Positions 45,781-54,258 of a DNA stretch of 64,000 bases are shown piece after piece (within the stretch, counting starts at the first letter, position 1; each line of letters starts with the position of its first letter). Under the pieces are notes generated by a model. The model was not told where the DNA came from and searched no databases. It was given only the letters and a program-made list of their open reading frames with translations. Source of the stretch: Minicystis rosea (lineage in GTDB: Bacteria; Myxococcota_A; Polyangia; Polyangiales; Polyangiaceae). Location: positions 5,749,573 through 5,813,572 of the forward strand of contig CP016211.1 of assembly GCA_001931535.1 (NCBI GenBank). Direction: 5' to 3'. Both the position numbers and the translations under genes were made by a program.

Positions 45781-47195
45781 GGTGCCTCCTTCGTCCTCGC
45801 GGGCTCGGCGCAGCCCGGCTTGCTCGGGACGCCCCCGAGATCGAGCGTCAGCGTCACGCGCGCGCCGCCGCCCTCCGCGTTCTCGGCGCGCAGCGTGGCG
45901 TGCATCTGCCGCGCGAGCACCGTGCTCACGTAGAGCCCGAGCCCGAGGCCTTCGCCCTCTTCCTTCGTCGTCTGGAACGGCTCGCCGAGCCGCTCGACGA
46001 TCTCCGGGCTGAACCCCGGGCCGTTGTCGGTGATGCTCACCTCGGCGACGTCGCCGCGCGTCGCGATCGCGATCTCGATGCGACCGTCGCCGCCGTGGTG
46101 TCGCTCGCTGGTCGCGTGCACGGCGTTGGCGAGGAGGTTGCGCAGCACCTGTGCGAGGCCCACACGCAGCACCGCCGCGGACACCGGATCGGGCGCCGAC
46201 ACCACGCGTGCGCCCGAGAATCCCAGGCGATCCAGCTCGCGACGAGCGATCTCGGGGACGATGCAGGACAGGTCCACCATCTCGGCACGCTGGTCCGGGC
46301 GGATGTGCCCGCGCAAGAGACCGATGATGTCCGTGGCGCGCTCCGCCTCCGCGGCGATGGCGTTCGCGAGCTCGGCGGCCTCGGGGCTCTCCTCGCGGGT
46401 GATCTCGCAGAGATCGCGGCTGCCGAGCAGGATGGTGCCGAGCGGCGTGGCCAGCTCGTGCGACATGCCGCCGACGAGCCGGCCGAGCATGGCGAGCCGC
46501 TGGTTGCGCTCGCTGGCCTCGCGCAGCTCGGTGAGCTTGCGCGCGTAGACCACCGCGAAAGCCCCCAAAAACAAGCCCAGGGAGACGATCGCGGCCAAGC
46601 GGCCCAACATCTCCACGACGGCCGCGCCGAGGGGCGCGCCTTCGAGCGGAAGGCGCGGCGCGAAAGCGAGCACCGCCGTCGACACGCCCGCGAGCAGGCC
46701 GACACGCGCGGTCGTGCGCCCATCGCAGAGCGCGCCCGCGAGCGCGATCTGAAACGTGAGAAAGAACGCGAACGGGTTGTGCAGCCCGCCCGAGAACCAG
46801 AGCAGCGCCGTGAGCAGCACCGCGTCGCAGAGGATCTGCCGCGCACGCTGGTCGCCCGATCCCTCGGCGCCCGCCCGCACGAGCCGCGTCCACGCGAGGT
46901 TCGTCGCCAGCACGGCCACGAGCACGATCGCGAGCGGCAGGGTGCGGAGCCCGGGCACGAGCATGCGCGCGGTGATCACGGTCGCCGTCATCCCCGCGAG
47001 GGCCAGCCAGCGGAGCTGAACGAGCCAGCGATCTTTGACCTGGGCCGGCGAGGCGAGCGGCGCCGAGAGGAACACGCCGAGCCGCGGGCGCCGCAGGCTC
47101 GCCCAACCGGAGCTTTCATCCGGCGCGCTTCCGGCCTCGTCCGGACCGAACGAGGCTCCATCCGGCGAAGCCGCAGGAGCAGGGGGCGAGATCAA
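45777..47195 (-). CDS. regB: RegB/PrrB-type redox sensor histidine kinase
   Basis: 472 residues from a TTG; a GTG at 47075 is an alternative start. Five to six transmembrane helices occupy about 60-215. The periplasmic-side loop carries GGLHNPF at 136-142, the ubiquinone-sensing signature of RegB. The H-box is GMSHELATPLGTIL with His246, like the HELGTPLATI of RegB. The ATPase boxes are NLLANAVHA, DNGPGF and GLGLGL. The redox-active cysteine of Rhodobacter RegB, about 40 residues after the His, is not at that spacing here. Cys263 (DLCEIT) is 17 residues after. It is coupled to the regulator gene by GTGA. Confidence 0.85.
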   Translation of the reverse strand: MISPPAPAASPDGASFGPDEAGSAPDESSGWASLRRPRLGVFLSAPLASPAQVKDRWLVQLRWLALAGMTATVITARMLVPGLRTLPLAIVLVAVLATNLAWTRLVRAGAEGSGDQRARQILCDAVLLTALLWFSGGLHNPFAFFLTFQIALAGALCDGRTTARVGLLAGVSTAVLAFAPRLPLEGAPLGAAVVEMLGRLAAIVSLGLFLGAFAVVYARKLTELREASERNQRLAMLGRLVGGMSHELATPLGTILLGSRDLCEITREESPEAAELANAIAAEAERATDIIGLLRGHIRPDQRAEMVDLSCIVPEIARRELDRLGFSGARVVSAPDPVSAAVLRVGLAQVLRNLLANAVHATSERHHGGDGRIEIAIATRGDVAEVSITDNGPGFSPEIVERLGEPFQTTKEEGEGLGLGLYVSTVLARQMHATLRAENAEGGGARVTLTLDLGGVPSKPGCAEPARTKEAP

Positions 47196-47411
47196 CGTAG
47201 TCAGGTTGCGTCTCCCACCGCGGGGCTAGTCCGAGAGGCCCGGACGTGCAAGCCGGACCCCGCGGCTCCAGTGTGGAGGAAGCGGAGGCCGAGGAGAAGA
47301 TGCTTGGTTACGCGCGATTTCGAGGCGGGCCAACGATCTCCGCCAGGGGCGAACGCGACGGCCTGCAACGCCTCGGCGGAGAGAGCGCCAGAACACCGTC
47401 GACAAACGAGC

Positions 47412-47441
47412 CGACGCCGAGCCTGAAGTGGCTCGGCGTCG
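47412..47441. terminator. 12-bp perfect hairpin
   Basis: CGACGCCGAGCC pairs with GGCTCGGCGTCG around a 6-base loop (TGAAGT). It lies in the spacer between the oxidase operon and the regBA operon, about 60 bp downstream of the oxidase subunit IV stop on the minus strand. There is no T-tract. Confidence 0.5.
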
Positions 47442-47470
47442 ATGATGCGTGAGAGGTGCGGGGGATGGAG

Positions 47471-47494
47471 GAAAGGGGCGGCGCGCCCCTTTTC
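47471..47494 (-). terminator. Hairpin after the oxidase operon
   Basis: AAAGGGGCG pairs with CGCCCCTTT around a GCG loop, beginning eight bases after the last cox stop on the minus strand. It is a probable transcription end for the long act-cox operon. It lacks a clear U-tract. Confidence 0.5.
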
Positions 47495-47501
47495 CTGCGG
47501 C

Positions 47502-48014
47502 TCAGTGGTGGGCGGGCTCGGTCGTCCCAGCGGGCGCGGCGTCCTTCTTCTCGCCGTGACCACCGTGGGCGCCGTGCTCGGCCTCGGCCTTCTTCTCGGC
47601 CTTGCCCCAGCGCTCCTTGATGAGCTGCTCGCTGCGGGTGCCGGCCCAGGGCTGCTTGATGTCGACCGGGCGATCACCCTTCACGACGTCGTTGTTGTGA
47701 CCACGCGTCTCGGTGTCGAACATGACGAAGGTCACGAAGACACCGAGGAAGAGCAGCCCCATCACCAGGATGATGGAGTGGAATTTGTGGTCGAAGAACA
47801 AGTGCATGAAGATGAGCGCCACGACGCTCGCCTTGATCGTCGCCACGAGGAGCGCGATCCACACGTTCGCCGCCCCGAAGTCGATGTAGCTCACCCCCAC
47901 CGTGATCGCGGTGAGGACGAGGAGCGCGACCAGCGTCGCGAGGTAGGTCGAGAACGGCAGGATGTGAGGGACGTGGTCCTTGCCGTTCCCGTGACCGTGT
48001 GCGTGCGCATCCAT
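47502..48014 (-). CDS. ctaF: Cytochrome c oxidase subunit IV family protein
   Basis: 170 residues. Three transmembrane helices (TYLATLVALLVLTAITVGVS, IALLVATIKASVVALIFMHL, ILVMGLLFLGVFVTFVMF) contain the KASVVALIFMHL region characteristic of bacterial subunit IV/CtaF of haem-copper oxidases. The N-terminus is His-rich (DAHAHGHGNGKDH), and a soluble C-terminal tail of about 70 residues is His/Lys/Glu-rich, longer than in typical CtaF. It is the last gene of the operon, 12 bp after subunit III. The role is stabilisation of the caa3 complex. The ribosome binding site is weak, suggesting coupling. Confidence 0.85.
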   Translation of the reverse strand: MDAHAHGHGNGKDHVPHILPFSTYLATLVALLVLTAITVGVSYIDFGAANVWIALLVATIKASVVALIFMHLFFDHKFHSIILVMGLLFLGVFVTFVMFDTETRGHNNDVVKGDRPVDIKQPWAGTRSEQLIKERWGKAEKKAEAEHGAHGGHGEKKDAAPAGTTEPAHH

Positions 48015-48026
48015 TGCGATTGACCC

Positions 48027-48695
48027 TCAACCGATCAGGTAGAGCAAGGGGAAGAGGTAGATCCACACGAGGTCGACGAGGTGCCAGTAGAGCCCCACGC
48101 CCTCGACCGGCGCGTAGTACTTGCCGCTGAACTCGCCGCGATTGTTGCGGATGAGGATCCAGAGGATGAGCCCCATTCCGATCAGGATGTGGATGCCGTG
48201 GATGCCCGTCATCATGAAGTAGACGGCGAAGAACATCCCCGGGTGCGCCGAGTGGAAGCCTTCGGCGTGGAAGAGCGCGCCGGGCAGGAGGCCCTCGTGG
48301 AACTTGTGCGAGTACTCGAAGTACTTGATCACGAGGAAGGTCGCGGCGAACGCCAGCGTGAGCGCGAGCATCACGTTGGTGAAGCCCTTCTTGCCCTGCT
48401 GCGCGCCGCGGACGCCGAGCGCCATCGTGAAGCTCGAGGAGATGAGCACCACGGTGTTCGTCGCGCCCATCACCTTGTCGAGGTGATGGTGCGCTTCGAC
48501 GAACGAGTCGTAGTACCAGCTCCGGAACACCGCGAAGGCGACGAACAGACCACCGAAGAAGAGGATCTCGGTGACCAGGAAGAGCCAGATGCCCATCCGG
48601 CCTGCGTCGAACTGGGTGTCGGCCTTGTCGAAGTGGTGCGCGACGTGGAACTCGTGCGCTCCCTCTCCGTGGGCCTCGGGGGCGTGCGCGCTCAC
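48027..48695 (-). CDS. ctaE: Cytochrome c oxidase subunit III
   Basis: 222 residues from a GTG in a GTGA overlap with subunit I. Five transmembrane helices are visible, beginning GRMGIWLFLVTEILFFGGLF, with the family's conserved Glu in VTEI, and including MTGIHGIHILIGMGLI and a terminal YWHLVDLVWIYLFPLLYL. The HVAHHFDKAD N-terminus is soluble. The five-helix form is usual for oxidases in which the first two helices belong elsewhere. It is part of the caa3 oxidase of this operon. Confidence 0.92.
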   Translation of the reverse strand: MSAHAPEAHGEGAHEFHVAHHFDKADTQFDAGRMGIWLFLVTEILFFGGLFVAFAVFRSWYYDSFVEAHHHLDKVMGATNTVVLISSSFTMALGVRGAQQGKKGFTNVMLALTLAFAATFLVIKYFEYSHKFHEGLLPGALFHAEGFHSAHPGMFFAVYFMMTGIHGIHILIGMGLILWILIRNNRGEFSGKYYAPVEGVGLYWHLVDLVWIYLFPLLYLIG

Positions 48696-50320
48696 GAGGA
48701 CGATCCTCCAAAGTCGTAGGGGCCGGTCTTGACGATCGGTTGGCCGTGGAAGTTCTCGGTGATCGGCGGCGACTCCGCCTCCCACTCGAGACTCAGGCCG
48801 CCCCAGGGGTTCTTGGGCGCCTTCGCGCCGTTCTTGAGGGAGCTCAGCAGGTTGTAAAGCATGATCAAGAAGCCGACGCCGAGGAGCCACGACCCGAAGG
48901 TCGAGAACGCGTGCAGCGGCTGGAACTGATCGAGGTAGTTGTAGTAGCGGCGCGGCATGCCGCGGCTACCCATGATGAACTGCGTGAAGAAGGTGACGTT
49001 GAACCCGATGAAGTAGAGCGCCGCCGACACCCGGCCGAGCTTCTCCGAGTACATCCGGCCCGTCATCTTCGGCCACCAGTGGTGGAGCCCGCCGAGGAAC
49101 GCCGTCACCGTGCCGCCCATCATCACGTAGTGGAAGTGGGCCACGACGAAGTACGTGTCGTGCAGGTGGAGGTCGACGCTGAGCATGCCGAGGAAGAGGC
49201 CCGTCAGACCGCCGATGGTGAAGAGGAAGAGGAACGACAGCACGAAGAGCATCGGCGTCGTGAACGAGATCGACCCCTTGAACAGGGTGCCGAGCCAGTT
49301 GAACACCTTGATGCCGCTCGGCACCGCGACGAGGAACGTCAGCGCGGAGAAGATGACCGCCGCCATCTCGCTCTGGCCGGCCACGAACATGTGGTGGCCC
49401 CAGACGATGAAGCCGACGAGCGCGATCGCGATGCTCGAGAACGCGATGGCCTTGTAGCCGAAGATCTTCCGGTGCGCGTGGACGCTGATGAGGTCGCTGA
49501 TGATCCCCATGCCCGGGAGGATCATGATGTAAACGGCCGGGTGGCTGTAGAACCAGAAGAAGTGCTGGTAGAGGACCGGGTCACCGCCGAGCGCCGGGTC
49601 GAAGATGCCGATGTGGAACGCGCGCTCCATGATGAGGAGGAGCAGCGTGATCGCGAGGACCGGCGTGGCGAGGAGCTGGATGACGCTCGTCGCGTAGAGC
49701 GACCAGAGGAAGAGCGGGACCTTGTACCAAGTCATCCCCGGGGCGCGGAGCTTGTGCATCGTCACGATGAAGTTCAGCCCCGTGAGGATGCTGGAGAACC
49801 CCATGATGAACGCGCCGAAGGTCACGCTGATGACCGCGGTGTTGGTCGTCGACGAGTAGGGGACGTAGAACGTCCAGCCGGTGTCGAGACCGCCGGTGAT
49901 CACCGAGGAGAGCGCGAAGATCGCGCCGATCCAGTAGAGGTACAAGCTCAGGAGGTTGAGCTTGGGGAAGGCGACGTCCTTCGCGCCGATCATGATCGGG
50001 AGCACGAAGTTCCCGAGCGCGCCGGGGATGCTCGGGATGATGAAGAGGAAGACCATGATCGCGCCGTGCAACGTGAACGCCTGGTTGTAGGCGTCGGCGC
50101 TCATGATCGTCCGCTTCGGCGTGAGCAGCTCCAAACGCAGGGCGAGCGCGAACGAGCCGCCCAGCATGAAGGCGGTGAGCACGCTCACCAGGTACATCAG
50201 ACCGATACGCTTGTGATCGACGGTCGTGAGCCACGACCAGACGCCGCGCTCAGCGTTGAGGTAGTTCTTGCCGCCGGAATCGGGGGCGTGGGTTTCGTCG
50301 GCTACTGCGCTGACACTCAT
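48692..50320 (-). CDS. ctaD: Cytochrome c oxidase subunit I (haem-copper, A2 type)
   Basis: 542 residues from the ATG at 50320, with GGAGG seven bases upstream. A GTG at 50338 overlapping the upstream stop is possible. Twelve or more helices carry the low-spin haem and binuclear-centre histidines (AFTLHGAIM, WFYSHPAVYI, VWGHHMFVAG, DTYFVVAHFHYVMMGG). The helix VI signature reads YSHPAV in place of the GHPEV of mitochondrial-type enzymes, which places it in the A2 subfamily, where Tyr-Ser replaces the proton-gating Glu. It reduces O2 to water and pumps protons. It lies between the subunit II and III genes. Confidence 0.95.
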   Translation of the reverse strand: MSVSAVADETHAPDSGGKNYLNAERGVWSWLTTVDHKRIGLMYLVSVLTAFMLGGSFALALRLELLTPKRTIMSADAYNQAFTLHGAIMVFLFIIPSIPGALGNFVLPIMIGAKDVAFPKLNLLSLYLYWIGAIFALSSVITGGLDTGWTFYVPYSSTTNTAVISVTFGAFIMGFSSILTGLNFIVTMHKLRAPGMTWYKVPLFLWSLYATSVIQLLATPVLAITLLLLIMERAFHIGIFDPALGGDPVLYQHFFWFYSHPAVYIMILPGMGIISDLISVHAHRKIFGYKAIAFSSIAIALVGFIVWGHHMFVAGQSEMAAVIFSALTFLVAVPSGIKVFNWLGTLFKGSISFTTPMLFVLSFLFLFTIGGLTGLFLGMLSVDLHLHDTYFVVAHFHYVMMGGTVTAFLGGLHHWWPKMTGRMYSEKLGRVSAALYFIGFNVTFFTQFIMGSRGMPRRYYNYLDQFQPLHAFSTFGSWLLGVGFLIMLYNLLSSLKNGAKAPKNPWGGLSLEWEAESPPITENFHGQPIVKTGPYDFGGSSS

Positions 50321-50334
50321 GTTGCGGCCTCCGC

Positions 50335-51287
50335 TCACTTCACCGTCTTGAGGTAGGCGATGAGGGCGTCGATCTCCTTGTCCTTGAGCTGCCCCTTGTA
50401 CGTCGGCATCACGGCGGGGTAGCCCTTCACGATCTTCGCGTTCGGCTCGAGCAAGCTCTCGCGGATGTAGTTCTCGTCGACGGTGATCGTCGCGCCGCTC
50501 TCCAGGGTCTCGGTACGCCCGAAGACGCCCTTGAACGTCGGGCCCTGGATGCGCGAGCCGTCCGTCGAGTGACAGGTGAAGCAGTTGCGCTGCGTGAAGA
50601 GGAGCTTGCCGCCTTCCGCGGGCGACATGCGATCGAGGACGTTGGCAGCGTCATCGAGCCACTTCTGGTACTCGGCCTCGGGCTTGACGATCACCTTGGC
50701 GAGCATGTCGGAGTGGCTCGTGCCGCAGAACTCGGCGCACTCCACCACGACTTCCTTCGCCTCGGTGGCGTTGAACCACATGGTCGTGTACTGCCCGGGC
50801 ACCACGTCCTGCTTGATGCGGAACTCGGGATGAAGAAGCTGTGCACCACGTCCTGCGAGCTCATGAGGAGCTTCACGGGACGATCCTTCGGCACCACCAG
50901 CTCGCCGGCGGACACGAATCCGTTCGGGTAGGTGAAGGTCCACGACCACTTGGCGCCGGTGACCTTGATCTCGAGGGCCTCCGCCGGCGCGACGAGCGCG
51001 TTGGCGTAGCCACGGAGACCCACGAAGAAGAGCACAGCGAGAAGCAGCGTCGGGAGGACCGTCCAGGTGACCTCGAGCACGGTGTTGTGCGCGACGGTCG
51101 ACGTCTTCTCCCCTTCCTTCCGGCGCCGGTACTTGTGCGCGAAGTAGAACATCGCGCCGACGATGCCGACGAAGAAGACGACGCAAATCCAGAGGACGAC
51201 TTCGAAGGCCCAGTCCACCTGTCCCGCGGTGGTGGAGCTGGCTTTCGGCAGCCAGAACGAGCCGATGTCGATGGGGGTCATGCTCAT
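50335..51287 (-). pseudogene. ctaC: Cytochrome c oxidase subunit II, caa3 type, interrupted by a one-base deletion
   Basis: The gene is split between two frames. The N-terminal part (start 51287, ATGA overlap with the SCO stop) has two transmembrane helices and runs to SQDVVHSFFIP. It then continues out of frame with EFRIKQDVVPGQYTTMWFNA, the CuA motif CAEFCGTSHSDM and a fused cytochrome c domain (CFTCH, YPAVMPTYKG). Inserting one C after 50826 (plus strand, CTC|GGG) restores an intact reading frame of about 317 residues. The remaining sequence shows no decay. As written, the CuA site and haem would be lost. A sequencing or assembly error in the C/G run is as likely as a true mutation. Confidence 0.85.
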
Positions 51288-52270
51288 GATCGTCGCTCGA
51301 GGGCCGGCTCCGCCGGCTCGGGGAATGAAGCCGCGTGCGGCCCCATCGTGACAGGGAGGAGATCACCCGGTCCCTTGGCCGGGAAGTCGTCGTGGGGGCG
51401 ACCGCTCCGCGAGCGGCGCCTCTCGACGCGCCAGAATCGAACCAACAACGCCCCCACGAGCAGCATGATGACGACGCCCCCGGCCTTCATGAGCCGCAAG
51501 GTCGCCAGCACGTATCCGCGCGCCGCGGGGTCGTAGTGGAAACAAAAGAGGAGGAACTTGTCGGAGACGGTACCGACCTTCCCCTCGGAAGCCTCGAGCA
51601 CTGCGAGGCGCATGTCGGGGAACGACATGCCGTAGAGCGTCCGCGAAATCTTGCCCGAGGGCATGAGCACGAAGGCGCCGGCCGCGTGGGCGAACTGCTT
51701 CTCGCGCTCGTCCCAGCGGTAGGTGAAGCCGACCGCGTTGGCGACGGCCTTCACGTTCGCCTCGTCGCCGACGAGGAAATCGAAGCCGCGCCCCTTCACC
51801 TCGCGGTGATAGGCGTCGACGTGGTTGAGCCGCTTGGCCGCTGCCTTGGCCGGGGTGTCCCGCGGATCGAAGCTGACGATGACGACGCGGTACTCCTCGC
51901 CCGCCGTCCACGTCATCTCCTTCATCGAATCGAGGACGCCCTTCAGCACCAGCGAGCAGAGCATCGGGCACTCGTAGTAAGCGAGCGCCAGCACCACCGG
52001 GTGCTTGCCGTCGAAGTAGTCACCGAGCTTCACCGCCTGACCGTTCTGATCGGTCAGCGCGATGTCGCGCGGAACCTCGCGGCCCGCATGATCGTCGATG
52101 CCGATGCCGCCGAGCTCGCCGGGGGTCGGCGCGTCGGGCGGCGTCGCGCCGATCGGCGTCGGGGGCGTCGCGAGGCTCGAACGCGGCGCGCCCGCGAGGC
52201 AGACGATCGCCGTCACCGCCGCGAGCGCGGCGGAGAGGAGGCGATTCGTCTTCTTCACGGGCGTCGTCAC
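51284..52270 (-). CDS. SCO1/SenC/PrrC-type copper chaperone
   Basis: 328 residues from a GTG one base after the upstream stop; an open frame continues 41 codons earlier but is repetitive. The signal/anchor is KKTNRLLSAALAAVTAIVCL. The thioredoxin-like domain has the copper-binding CPMLC pair (AYYECPMLCSLVLKG) and the distal His in KQFAHAAGAFVLM, the three canonical ligands. A second transmembrane helix (AGGVVIMLLVGALLVRFW) near residue 280 makes the protein doubly anchored, unusual for SCO proteins. It inserts copper into the CuA site of subunit II, whose gene it overlaps. Confidence 0.9.
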   Translation of the reverse strand: MTTPVKKTNRLLSAALAAVTAIVCLAGAPRSSLATPPTPIGATPPDAPTPGELGGIGIDDHAGREVPRDIALTDQNGQAVKLGDYFDGKHPVVLALAYYECPMLCSLVLKGVLDSMKEMTWTAGEEYRVVIVSFDPRDTPAKAAAKRLNHVDAYHREVKGRGFDFLVGDEANVKAVANAVGFTYRWDEREKQFAHAAGAFVLMPSGKISRTLYGMSFPDMRLAVLEASEGKVGTVSDKFLLFCFHYDPAARGYVLATLRLMKAGGVVIMLLVGALLVRFWRVERRRSRSGRPHDDFPAKGPGDLLPVTMGPHAASFPEPAEPALERRS

Positions 52271-52271
52271 G

Positions 52272-53045
52272 TCAGTGTTCCTTCGGCGCGTCCTGCTTCT
52301 GCTTCGGGGCATCGCCGTGGGCGCCGTCCTTGGGGGCATCGCCGTGCGCGCCGTCCTTGGGGGCGTCGCCGTGCGTGCCGTCCTTCGGGGCATCGCCGTC
52401 GTGCTTGGGAGCGTCAGCGCTGGCCGAGCCCGCCGGCGCGTCGGCCTTGGGGGCCGCGGGCTTGGGCGCGAGCGCAGCCTGCTTCGCGCGCTCCTTGTAC
52501 TCGGCCAGCGTGACCGAGATCGCGCGATCCAGCGGGATGCGGACGACGCCGTCCTTCTTGCTCACCCACTGGTACCGGCCGAGCTTCGCCTTCTCCTCGG
52601 CGCGCAGATCGCGGAGCTCGCTCGACTGATGCGAGAGCACCTTGCTCTGGACCTCGTCGATGAACGCCGAGCGGAAGATCTCGCGGATGCCGAGGAGCAC
52701 CAGCACGACCGACACCACCGTCGTCACGATGGTGACGGCGATCAGGCCGTTGCGCGGGCGATCCTCCTCGACCTGCGGCTCTTCGCCGTGGCCGCCATCG
52801 TGCGCGTCCGCGTGCACGTTGCTCGCCGCCGCGGCGGGCGCCTCCTCGGAGGGCTCGTCCTTGGCTTCGGAGGGCTCGTCCTTGGCGCTCGCCTCGCCTT
52901 CCGCCTCGTCCTTCGACGCGGACTCTTCGCCCGCGTCCTCGCTGGACTTGGCCTCGGCCTCGTCGGCCTTGGCCTCGTCCTTCGCTTCGGCCTCGGCCTC
53001 TTCGCCGTCGGCCTTCTTCACGACCTCGTCGCTGTCGCTGCTCAT
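52272..53045 (-). CDS. Charged single-pass membrane protein within the act-cox operon
   Basis: 257 residues. The first ~95 are extremely acidic/basic and Ala-rich (EGEASAKDEPSEAKDEPSEE and similar). A transmembrane helix follows (LIAVTIVTTVVSVVLVLLGI), then a conserved-looking periplasmic segment (IREIFRSAFIDEVQSKVLSH, YQWVSKKDGVVRIPLDRAIS). The last 60 are repeats of DGAHGDAPK. The RIPLDRAI motif resembles short membrane proteins found beside ACIII/cox genes in related bacteria, so a small subunit or assembly factor is plausible. Not otherwise recognisable. Confidence 0.6.
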   Translation of the reverse strand: MSSDSDEVVKKADGEEAEAEAKDEAKADEAEAKSSEDAGEESASKDEAEGEASAKDEPSEAKDEPSEEAPAAAASNVHADAHDGGHGEEPQVEEDRPRNGLIAVTIVTTVVSVVLVLLGIREIFRSAFIDEVQSKVLSHQSSELRDLRAEEKAKLGRYQWVSKKDGVVRIPLDRAISVTLAEYKERAKQAALAPKPAAPKADAPAGSASADAPKHDGDAPKDGTHGDAPKDGAHGDAPKDGAHGDAPKQKQDAPKEH

Positions 53046-53058
53046 GGTCGTCGCGTCC

Positions 53059-54258
53059 TCACAGGTTCTCGAGCTTCAACGACTCCGCGAGGCGCGGATC
53101 GCGGAGCGGGTACAGCGGGCTCGCCTTGGCGCGCATCGCGAACGCCAGGGCGCCGGCGCCGAGCGGCCCGAGCAGGCCGGCCAGATCGATCCAGCTCGGC
53201 TCCGCGTGGTGGGCGAAGTTCGGCATCACGAGCCAGTAGATGTCGACGTAGTGCATCACCAGCATCAGCACGGCCACGGCCGAGAGCATCTGCGGGTTGC
53301 GCTTGGCGTCGCGCGAGATGAGCGCGAGGAACGGCACGATGAAGTGGCCGGCGAGCAGGAGGATGCTCACCACCGCCCACGAGCCTTCCCAGCGGTGCTT
53401 GTAGAAGATCGTCTCTTCCGGGATGTTCGCGTACCAGATCAGGATGAACTGCGAGAACGCGATGTAGGCCCAGAACACCGTGAAGCCGAAGAGCAGCTTG
53501 CCGATGTCGTGGCGGTGCTCGACGGTGATGATGCCCTGGAGCATCCCCTTCTTCTCCATCTGCACGGCGAGGATGGCGAGCGCCGAGAGGGAGCTCGTCG
53601 CGCCGCCCGCGAAGACGTAGACGCCGAAGATCGTCGAGTACCAGTGCGGGTCGAGGCTCATGAGCCAGTCGAAGGCCGCGAAGGTCAGCGAGAGACCGAA
53701 GAGCAGCATCGCCGGCGGGGCCGCGTTCTGCATGCGCAGCGTGAGCTTCGGATCACCCGACTCGTCCTGCTTGCGCGAGTTGCTCCAGTAGAAGAGCGAG
53801 AGGCCCGCCCACACCACGAAGAAGACCACCGCGCGCACGTAGAAGAACGACGTGTTCAGGTACGCGGCCTTCTTCTGGATGATGGGATCGTGGTGCGCTT
53901 CCTCGCTCATCCAGTGGTGGTAGAGGTCGTGCGAGAAGGCCACGAGCGGCAGGAACAGGAACGCCGTGACCGGCAGGATCCCGCTCACCCACTCCATCGC
54001 CCGGCGCGGGATGACCGACCAGCCGGCCTTGGTGAGGAACTGGATGATGATGAAGAACAACGCGCCCAGGCCGATGGTCGCCACGAAGGCGAAGCCGGTC
54101 AGGTACGAGAACGCGAAGTGCTTCGGATCCGTCTTCCACGCCACGCCGCCGAGCAGCACGCCCAGCGCGAGAACGCCGATGGCGGCGTTCATCCACATCT
54201 TGCCGGTCGCCTCGGGGAGGCTGACCTTCTCGAGCTTCTTGGTCTTGGGGCTGCTCAT
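53059..54258 (-). CDS. actF: Alternative complex III subunit ActF
   Basis: 399 residues with about ten transmembrane helices, for example YLTGFAFVATIGLGALFFII, AYLNTSFFYVRAVVFFVVWA and AWAGLSLFYW. ActF is a shortened ActC/NrfD-like membrane subunit that helps form the quinol-binding membrane part of the complex. Landmarks include YHHWMSEEAHHDPII, FDWLMSLDPHWYSTI and FWAYIAFSQFILIWYANIPEE, typical of this subunit. The start overlaps the actE stop (ATGA). Order and length agree with the known actABCDEF cluster. Confidence 0.9.
   Translation of the reverse strand: MSSPKTKKLEKVSLPEATGKMWMNAAIGVLALGVLLGGVAWKTDPKHFAFSYLTGFAFVATIGLGALFFIIIQFLTKAGWSVIPRRAMEWVSGILPVTAFLFLPLVAFSHDLYHHWMSEEAHHDPIIQKKAAYLNTSFFYVRAVVFFVVWAGLSLFYWSNSRKQDESGDPKLTLRMQNAAPPAMLLFGLSLTFAAFDWLMSLDPHWYSTIFGVYVFAGGATSSLSALAILAVQMEKKGMLQGIITVEHRHDIGKLLFGFTVFWAYIAFSQFILIWYANIPEETIFYKHRWEGSWAVVSILLLAGHFIVPFLALISRDAKRNPQMLSAVAVLMLVMHYVDIYWLVMPNFAHHAEPSWIDLAGLLGPLGAGALAFAMRAKASPLYPLRDPRLAESLKLENL

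Noticed and set aside
50335..51366. A single-frame 343-codon reading of subunit II
   Set aside because: Its first ~165 residues are out-of-frame; the true N-terminus is in the other frame starting at 51287, so the gene is described as frameshifted.
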